The position numbers were made by a program, and so were the translations under genes. A stretch of 16,311 bases of DNA, taken from NCBI GenBank assembly GCA_028065135.1, contig JAPTWR010000023.1, positions 1 to 16,311 of the forward strand, read 5' to 3'. Below the pieces are notes generated by a model. The model made no database searches and was not told the origin of the DNA. It saw only the letters and a program-made list of their open reading frames with translations. Below, in pieces: positions 11,597-16,311 of this stretch. This DNA is from Acidithiobacillus sp. GTDB lineage: Bacteria; Pseudomonadota; Gammaproteobacteria; Acidithiobacillales; Acidithiobacillaceae. Each line of letters opens with the position of its first letter. Within the stretch, counting starts at the first letter, position 1.

Positions 11597-13795
11597 TCAT
11601 ATCATCCAATCGCATAGTTTTGTCCAGCGTCTTTTACTGGAACCGTTCCGTGTCGCCATGGCTACCGCTTTCTTCTGGCCAATGAGTATCACCAGCGTCT
11701 TGCCCCGAGTTACCGCTGTGTATAGTAAGTTACGCTGCAGCATGGGATAGTGTTGCGTACTCAGAGGAATCACCACTGCGGGATATTCCGAGCCCTGACT
11801 CTTGTGGACTGTGATGGCATAGGCCGGTTGCAACAGATCCAACTCCCCGAAACCATAGCTGACCATACGATCCTCAAAGTCCACAGTCAGGGTGTTTTCT
11901 TCGGTATCTACCGCCTGCACAAATCCGATGTCGCCGTTGAAGACGTCTTTTTCGTAGTCATTCTGAATCTGCATGACCTTATCACCGGGCGCGAATCTCC
12001 GACCGAACTTTTCGACTAGCGGTGTGCTTTCACCATTCAACGCCGTCTGCAGAGCGTCGTTGAGTGCCCGAGCACCTAACGCACTACGATTCATGGGGCA
12101 GAGCACCTGAATGTCGCGCAAGGGGTTCAGGTGAAAACGTCGGGGGATATGGGTCGTCACCACTTTCACCAGCTTGTCAGCCGCTTCAGCGGGATCCTCT
12201 ACGTCAATAAAATAGAAATCACTGAGCTTTTCGGGTGGACGGAGATCAGGGAGGTGCCCGGCATGGATCTGGTGGGCCGCCCGAATAATCCGGCTTTGTG
12301 CGGCCTGGCGAAAAACTTCCGTCAGATGCACTTCGGGGAGTGTTTGCGCGGCAATCAGATCCGCCAGTACCTGCCCAGGTCCAACAGAAGGGAGCTGATC
12401 GGGATCCCCTACCATCAACAGCCCTGCAGTCGGCGGCAAGGCTTTGAGCAGCGCATGCATCAACGGGACATCAATCATGGAGCATTCGTCGAGAACCAGC
12501 AGATCACATTCCAAGGGATAGTCTTCCCGGCGCTTGAAACCACCGCCCAGCGGATTAATTTCCAAAAGCCGATGGATGGTCTTGGCTTCTTTGCCCGTTG
12601 TTTCACTCATCCGTTTAGCGGCTCGTCCGGTCGGGGCCGCCAAGACAATGCGCAACTTTTTGGCATCCAGGATATGGAGAATGGCATTCACGAGGGTGGT
12701 TTTACCAACGCCTGGACCGCCGGTAATCAGAGCCACTTTTTCCTGCAACACCATACGGATGGCCGCTTTTTGGCTATCGGCCAGGACAATGTCCAACCTT
12801 TTTTGCACCCAATCCATCGCCGCATCAGCGGCAATGCCCGACCACGGCGCCTGGCCCGCACAGAGTTTTTTCAGGATTTGGGCGATGCCTTGTTCGTTGC
12901 GGTATAAGGGGGCCAGAAAAACCCCAGGGGTGTTCTGCACCTGGTCGGCTATGAGGGTCCCCTCCTGTATTTCGGCTGCTATGGCTGCTTCGATGGCGTC
13001 GATTGGTACTTCCAGTAATTGCTCTGCCAGAGGGGTCAATGCCTCGTGGGGTAATCCACAGTGACCGTCATCCCGGGCTTCCATCAGCGCATAGGAAATA
13101 CCGGCTTGCACCCGTATGGGGGCATTTTGCGCGATACCCATTTTCATGGCGATGGCATCGGCCGTTTTGAAGCCTATCCCATGTATATCCCGGGCCAGCC
13201 TGTAGGGGTTTTCTGTCATTATCCGGACAGCATCGATGCCATAGGTTTTAAAAATCCGTACAGCGCGGGCAGTACCTACCCCATGGGTATGCAGGAACAG
13301 CATGATCTCCCGGATCACTTTCTGGTCTGCCCAGGCGGCAACCATCCGTTCCCGGCGAATGGGGCCGATTCCGTCCACCTCAGCCAGTCTTTCCGGGGTT
13401 TCTTCGATCACCGTAAATACCTGTTCTCCAAATGCTTTCACAAGCTTTTTGGCATAAACCGGACCAATGCCCCGGATCATGCCGGAGCCCAGATACTTTT
13501 CGATACCCTCTCTGCTGGTGGGTGCAGACACTTTCAAAAAGGCCGCCTTGAACTGGAGGCCGTGATCGCGATCGGTGACCCAGATACCGGATGCGGTGAT
13601 CCATTCACCGGCCGTAACCGCCGCTGCGTGGCCCACCAGGGTGACCAAGTCCCGATGACCACGGGCCTTGATGCGCAGGACGCAAAAGCCATTGTTATCG
13701 TTATGAAAGGTCACCCGCTCAATCAGGCCGCCCAGGAGTTCTGTGGGCACATCCTGCTGGGGGCGCTCCGATTTAGCCATAGAAGCAAGACTCAT
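11597..13795 (-). CDS. recD2: RecD2-type ATP-dependent 5'-3' DNA helicase
   Basis: A 732-residue SF1B helicase. The N-terminal region has an OB-like part and tandem helix-hairpin-helix elements (MIRGIGPVYAKKLVKAFG at 106-123, VDGIGPIRRERM at 140-151, IHGIGFKTADAIA at 204-216), which mark RecD2 rather than the RecBCD subunit. Motor motifs are Walker A GGPGVGKTT at 359-367, DECSM at 436-440, GDPDQLPSVGPG at 463-474, and VHKSQGSE at 663-670, with YTAVTRGK near the end. It is expected to unwind DNA with a 5' overhang during repair. The ATG at 13795 is used, with GGAGAA about 11 nt upstream; the frame extends 25 codons further, but that would overlap the divergent SRAP start. Intact. Confidence 0.94.
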   Translation of the reverse strand: MSLASMAKSERPQQDVPTELLGGLIERVTFHNDNNGFCVLRIKARGHRDLVTLVGHAAAVTAGEWITASGIWVTDRDHGLQFKAAFLKVSAPTSREGIEKYLGSGMIRGIGPVYAKKLVKAFGEQVFTVIEETPERLAEVDGIGPIRRERMVAAWADQKVIREIMLFLHTHGVGTARAVRIFKTYGIDAVRIMTENPYRLARDIHGIGFKTADAIAMKMGIAQNAPIRVQAGISYALMEARDDGHCGLPHEALTPLAEQLLEVPIDAIEAAIAAEIQEGTLIADQVQNTPGVFLAPLYRNEQGIAQILKKLCAGQAPWSGIAADAAMDWVQKRLDIVLADSQKAAIRMVLQEKVALITGGPGVGKTTLVNAILHILDAKKLRIVLAAPTGRAAKRMSETTGKEAKTIHRLLEINPLGGGFKRREDYPLECDLLVLDECSMIDVPLMHALLKALPPTAGLLMVGDPDQLPSVGPGQVLADLIAAQTLPEVHLTEVFRQAAQSRIIRAAHQIHAGHLPDLRPPEKLSDFYFIDVEDPAEAADKLVKVVTTHIPRRFHLNPLRDIQVLCPMNRSALGARALNDALQTALNGESTPLVEKFGRRFAPGDKVMQIQNDYEKDVFNGDIGFVQAVDTEENTLTVDFEDRMVSYGFGELDLLQPAYAITVHKSQGSEYPAVVIPLSTQHYPMLQRNLLYTAVTRGKTLVILIGQKKAVAMATRNGSSKRRWTKLCDWMI

Positions 13796-13811
13796 GACGC
13801 AGCGATTCTCC

Positions 13812-13843
13812 GCTGACCTTGGTAAAATGGTAGCATGGTCAGC
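13812..13843. promoter_or_regulatory. Inverted repeat in the recD2/SRAP divergent promoter region
   Basis: Perfect 7-base arms GCTGACC (13812-13818) and GGTCAGC (13837-13843) flank 18 bases that include TAAAAT (13823-13828), a possible -10 for the plus-strand SRAP gene. It occupies the middle of the 73-base gap between two divergent repair genes. The arm spacing does not fit a CTG-N10-CAG LexA box. Confidence 0.38.
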
Positions 13844-13868
13844 AAAAGCTGTAATTTGGGGAGGATGC

Positions 13869-14552
13869 ATGTGCGGACGCTATGGATTCATTCACAGTCC
13901 AGAAGATCTTCAGCAGGCCTGGGGAGCTTTTCGGGTGCATGGCGCATTCCCGCCTTCTTACAACCGTGCACCAGGTCAGAGGCATCCGGTCCTGCGTCAG
14001 GCTCCGGATCTGCGTCTCGAACTGGTGCCCATGCGCTGGGGATTCTTGCCGGGCTGGAGTACCCGCACCCAGATACGACCGATCAATGCGCGGGTGGAAA
14101 CCGTCGCGACGCAACCGCTGTTTCGGGAAGCCTTTCGTCTGCGGCGAGCCGTGATACCGGCAGACTGGTATTTTGAGTGGCCTTTTATTCCTGAAGATCC
14201 CTCTGAAAAACAGCCCGTACTCATCCGGGCCAGGGATCAGAGCATTCTGGGGCTGGCCGGTATCTGGGATCGACACAAGGGCACAGAGGGTCAAACCGAG
14301 GAGACCTTTGCCATTCTCACCGTTCCTGCCACCCCCACACTGCAGTCGGTGCATCCGCGAATGCCGCTGGTTCTGAATCCTCAGCATTGGGCGCTTTGGT
14401 GGCATCCGCACGCCCAGCGCAAACATCTGGAACCCTGTTTACAACCCGCAGCGACGCTTTGGGAAAGCTTTCCCGTGACCCCAAAGGTAAACAGCCCCCG
14501 TTTTGATGAACCAGAGGCCATTCTGCCTTGGGATGGAACACCACCGGCATAA
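13869..14552 (+). CDS. yedK: SRAP domain protein (YedK/HMCES-like abasic-site shield)
   Basis: A 227-residue SRAP protein. The start at 13869 is fixed by the mandatory Cys as second residue (MCGRYG), with GGAGG just upstream. After Met removal C2 forms a thiazolidine crosslink with abasic sites in single-stranded DNA. The other active-site residues are present: N32 in PSYNRAPGQ, E103 in WYFEWPF and H162 in VHPRMPLVL. RWGFLPGW and RPINARVET are typical family stretches. It protects abasic sites at replication forks and can reverse the crosslink. It is divergent from recD2, another DNA-repair gene, so they may share regulation. Intact and of normal length. Confidence 0.95.
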   Translation: MCGRYGFIHSPEDLQQAWGAFRVHGAFPPSYNRAPGQRHPVLRQAPDLRLELVPMRWGFLPGWSTRTQIRPINARVETVATQPLFREAFRLRRAVIPADWYFEWPFIPEDPSEKQPVLIRARDQSILGLAGIWDRHKGTEGQTEETFAILTVPATPTLQSVHPRMPLVLNPQHWALWWHPHAQRKHLEPCLQPAATLWESFPVTPKVNSPRFDEPEAILPWDGTPPA

Positions 14553-14586
14553 GGGCATTCAACCGTTCACCAGGCGAAAAGTGGAC

Positions 14587-14623
14587 TTGCGTCGTGCGGA
14601 ATTATTGCTATATAAATATATAG
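14587..14623 (+). promoter_or_regulatory. Candidate promoter with a 16-base AT palindrome
   Basis: TTGCGT (14587-14592) is 18 bases before TATAAA (14611-14616). The -10 lies inside CTATATA-AA-TATATAG (14608-14623), with perfect 7-base arms, which could be an operator. It precedes the small membrane protein start by about 24 nt. Confidence 0.4.
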
Positions 14624-14646
14624 TAACCACTCAAGAGGGATTCCTC

Positions 14647-14913
14647 ATGCGCACTATCCACGCAAAATCTTCCCAGAAACCAATGCGGTCACTCGGTTCA
14701 AGGCCGTTAAGTTTCAATTGGCTCATGATTCCCGCCTTGCTGCTAGCCGGTTGGCTGGGACATCAGTCTTCGAGATATGCACCCGATCATTGGAACCTGT
14801 TGCAGGGTATTGGTGTTATCCATTCTATCGGGGACTGCATGATACAGGATCGAGCAGGACAACCAGCAAAAGGTCAAAAGCCGCACACCCTTCAGGATGA
14901 CTTGTATGCATAG
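14647..14913 (+). CDS. Small hypothetical protein with one membrane segment
   Basis: An 88-residue ORF. Basic residues at 14 and 19 precede a hydrophobic stretch FNWLMIPALLLAGWLGHQ at about 23-40, giving an N-in anchor or an uncleaved signal. The rest is polar, with a single Cys (C64) and a Lys/Gln-rich tail (GQPAKGQKPH). The ATG at 14647 is preferred over the upstream in-frame ATG at 14503, which lies inside the SRAP gene, because GAGGGA sits 8 nt upstream and a promoter-like element precedes it. No family recognised. Confidence 0.55.
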   Translation: MRTIHAKSSQKPMRSLGSRPLSFNWLMIPALLLAGWLGHQSSRYAPDHWNLLQGIGVIHSIGDCMIQDRAGQPAKGQKPHTLQDDLYA

Positions 14914-15007
14914 TGGGATCAGCACATTGCCAAATCGGACATTGCTGGCAACAGCATCTCGTCCTTTGCGAGAGGTATCCTAATTCTCATGGTAACCCTC
15001 GATTGGA

Positions 15008-15029
15008 TATAATGAATCACGGAGGATTT
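15008..15029 (+). promoter_or_regulatory. TATAAT box and Shine-Dalgarno before the transposase remnant
   Basis: TATAAT at 15008-15013 and GGAGG at 15021-15025 precede the ATG at 15031. No matching -35 is seen. The arrangement fits the left end of an insertion sequence carrying its own transcription start. Confidence 0.35.
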
Positions 15030-15030
15030 C

Positions 15031-15117
15031 ATGAAGAAGAAAGTGGAACATTATTCAGTCGAGTTTCGATCCGAAACCATCAACTTGTTTTTGATTCAGT
15101 GTGTTGGCTTACAATGA
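15031..15117 (+). pseudogene. Truncated IS3-family OrfA-like transposase start
   Basis: The ATG at 15031 follows GGAGG and begins MKKKVEHYSVEFRSETINLF, closely resembling the N-terminus of IS3-group OrfA helix-turn-helix proteins (typically MKKR..YS.EFR.EA..L). The frame ends after 28 codons, before the HTH is complete, and no continuation is found in other frames. The break is close to the 3' end of the convergent zinc-ribbon ORF, implying deletion or recombination. It is a fossil of an insertion sequence; terminal repeats could not be identified. Confidence 0.6.
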
Positions 15118-15137
15118 GGATACCGTCTAGTACACCA

Positions 15138-15359
15138 TCACGTCCAGAATCTCCACCATGGATTGTTAATATTTTTAGTAACTTCAGAACGCTGAGATTT
15201 AAGCATTGAGGTCCTATAGACCCGCGTAATAGCTTTTGAGCCGCATTCTGGACAAGCTAAGAAAATATCCTCATCTTCCCCATTAAGCTGAAGGCTTTTC
15301 TTCCATGTGCATGAGAGACAACCTAACTCAACATATCTTTGATGGATGGGCTTTTTGAT
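15138..15359 (-). CDS. Second small zinc-ribbon ORF lacking a standard start codon
   Basis: A clean minus-strand frame gives 73 residues if begun at ATC (15359). It contains GCLSCTWKK and LACPECGSKAITR, a C-x2-C-x18-C-x2-C zinc ribbon, and ends NNPWWRFWT before TGA at 15140-15138. There is no in-frame ATG, GTG or TTG before the first knuckle, and in-frame stops lie immediately upstream. AAGGA sits 6 nt before the ATC, exactly where a start codon would be expected. Either it uses a rare AUC start or an ATG was mutated and the gene is dying. It differs in sequence from the zinc-ribbon protein at 11194-11460. Confidence 0.5.
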   Translation of the reverse strand: MKKPIHQRYVELGCLSCTWKKSLQLNGEDEDIFLACPECGSKAITRVYRTSMLKSQRSEVTKNINNPWWRFWT

Positions 15360-15989
15360 ATCAGTTCCTTATCGTTAAATGTAAAAAAATTGTGTCATGA
15401 GGCTTTGATGAGCTTTCATGCATCAGGAAAGTAACGCATTGATTGCAAACACCAAGCATGCAGATGAGCGAAACGATCGTTGCCATGGTGTGCTTTCATG
15501 CGGGAAAATCATAGCTAAAATTCACGGATCACACCCTTAACAAACACCTCGCTTGTTGGATAACGCCTGAGGAGATATCAGTTCAGGCCAATGATCACTT
15601 CCAACATTGTATGCCCGGCCCTATCGATTAACAGTTAACACGGCAATATAAGCATACAATAATGAGTTTCTCTTGAAGACGGAAAACATTAGTCGGCAAG
15701 GGCTAGACATTGCTGTTTTCAAGGTTCACTACAGATCGTGGTACCCGGCTTATTGTTACCTCCCTGAAATGGACTAACAGGGTAAAAGAGACAGGAAATC
15801 AAATCTGAGGATGCAATTTTACTTAAAAGCGTGAGGATCAACTGTAAGTATTGCAGCACAATCATGATTCTGCCATGATAGTAAAACCTAATGGACGACA
15901 TGCAAAGCAAGCTGAAATGGACTGAATCATCCATGGACCATTTATCCACCTAAATTCAGCAAAATACCTTACCATGAGAGGGGGCACTT
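15360..15989. other. AT-rich stretch with no convincing gene
   Basis: No frame here has both a good start and protein-like content. Short open pieces occur (for example a plus-strand frame around 15451-15540 reading TKHADERNDRCHG), but none can be assigned. Two direct repeats are visible: GCTTTCATGC at about 15412 and 15492, and CTGAAATGGACT at 15764-15775 and 15912-15923. The stretch probably holds decayed mobile or foreign DNA. Confidence 0.5.
15764..15923. repeat. 12-base direct repeat (two copies)
   Basis: CTGAAATGGACT occurs at 15764-15775 and 15912-15923, 148 bases apart start to start. The first copy lies within a CCCTG...CAGGG inverted repeat. It may be the trace of an excised or decayed element, or chance. 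Confidence 0.4.
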
Positions 15990-16058
15990 ATGATACAAAG
16001 GTCAAATGAACAGATGAACGCATTCTCTTTCTGCTGGCACGATTTTCTCAATATATAA
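15990..16058 (+). CDS. Possible 22-codon leader ORF
   Basis: ATG at 15990 lies 5 nt after AGGGGG, an unusually strong ribosome-binding site for this region. The peptide MIQRSNEQMNAFSFCWHDFL ends two residues later at TAA 16056-16058. It precedes the AT-rich partial gene by about 110 nt. It may be a leader peptide, a remnant, or chance. Confidence 0.25.
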   Translation: MIQRSNEQMNAFSFCWHDFLNI

Positions 16059-16059
16059 T
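16054..16059 (+). promoter_or_regulatory. TATAAT -10-like box upstream of the right-end gene
   Basis: A perfect TATAAT in AT-rich DNA about 110 nt before the right-end start codon. No good -35 box lies at 16-18 bases, and AT-rich sequence makes chance matches likely. Confidence 0.22.
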
Positions 16060-16171
16060 ACAAATATATACTGTCGCCAAGCTTAGAATTGATCTTTTTA
16101 CATATTGTACAAGCATGGAATAATAACAACGAAAGATATCAGGGTTTAAATAAAAATATAGGCGAGTAAAA

Positions 16172-16311
16172 ATGTACAATAAAGATGATATAAGCAAACT
16201 ATCAGACCAGTTTATTCAAGATATTCTAACCAAGTTTATTGGTATTGAATTTATCAAGACACATCCCATTCCCCATGCGATAACAATTAACCGAAAGTTT
16301 ATATTTTTAAA
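16172..16311 (+). CDS. Hypothetical protein, N-terminal part (cut by right window edge)
   Basis: The ATG at 16172 opens a frame to the window end, 46 codons, starting MYNKDDISKLSDQFIQDILT and continuing with Ile/Phe/Lys-rich sequence and a THPIPHAITINRKF stretch. A weak GGCGAG precedes the start. The codons are strikingly AT-rich compared with recD2 or the SRAP gene, indicating recent acquisition from an AT-rich source. Too little is present to name a family. Confidence 0.6.
   Translation, partial: MYNKDDISKLSDQFIQDILTKFIGIEFIKTHPIPHAITINRKFIFL

Noticed and set aside
12131..13816. Several long plus-strand frames (up to 258 codons)
   Set aside because: All are antisense to recD2, whose helicase motifs and length are normal.
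13813..13851. Possible LexA box between recD2 and the SRAP gene
   Set aside because: CTG and CAG elements occur, but none with the ten-base spacing of the gammaproteobacterial LexA site.
15719..15949. 76-codon minus-strand frame
   Set aside because: No convincing Shine-Dalgarno, low-complexity hydrophobic and Ser-rich content, and it lies in gene-poor AT-rich DNA where such frames arise by chance.
16034..16050. Sigma-54-like TGGCACG
   Set aside because: The -24 half matches but the -12 half lacks the required GC at the right spacing.
1..16311. CRISPR array, tRNA or rRNA genes
   Set aside because: No regularly spaced repeats and no cloverleaf-like or rRNA-like sequence were seen on reading; a tRNA/rRNA scan was not run.

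Overview
The window looks like chromosomal accessory DNA from a Gram-negative proteobacterium. The H-NS/HvrA-type protein at the left, the NadS-type regulator, the YiiM-like MOSC protein and the SRAP and RecD2 proteins fit a beta/gammaproteobacterium or an Acidithiobacillus-like organism. This is inferred from protein character only; no marker gene is present. Most of the first 14 kb is moderately GC-rich and densely coding on the minus strand. The last 1.7 kb is AT-rich, poor in genes and contains debris, which suggests an island edge or repeatedly acquired DNA.

Layout. 1-1.4 kb (all minus): a gene cut by the window edge, an H-NS-like nucleoid protein, a possible 35-residue ORF and an EcsC-family protein. 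1.47-8.2 kb (minus): a type I restriction-modification operon in the order hsdR, a 40-codon ORF, hsdS, a zeta-toxin/AAA-type P-loop kinase, a 72-residue partner, hsdM. Three of its internal junctions are overlaps and one is a 2-nt gap, so the extra genes are wired into the operon. 8.3-10.3 kb (minus): a superinfection-immunity-type membrane protein, a NadS-type antitoxin/regulator without a visible toxin, a MOSC-domain protein coupled to an unknown protein, and a small ORF broken at a homopolymer. 10.4-11.5 kb (minus): a VapBC toxin-antitoxin pair with palindromes upstream, and a small zinc-ribbon protein. 11.6-14.55 kb: RecD2 helicase (minus) divergent from an SRAP/YedK protein (plus), with an inverted repeat between them. 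14.6-16.3 kb: a small single-TM protein, the truncated start of an IS3-like transposase, a second zinc-ribbon ORF that lacks a standard start codon, about 0.8 kb of near-empty DNA, and the start of an AT-rich unknown gene running off the right edge.

How it may work together. The region reads as a defence and genome-maintenance island: type I restriction-modification, phage-exclusion-like membrane protein, toxin-antitoxin modules, repair proteins (RecD2, SRAP) and an H-NS-type silencer beside foreign DNA. The most interesting unit is the restriction-modification operon carrying a zeta-like kinase plus small partner between hsdS and hsdM, a 40-codon ORF bridging hsdR and hsdS, and an EcsC-family protein just downstream. 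This could be a restriction system with a built-in second effector or addiction module. That functional reading is inference; gene order and junctions are read directly from the sequence.
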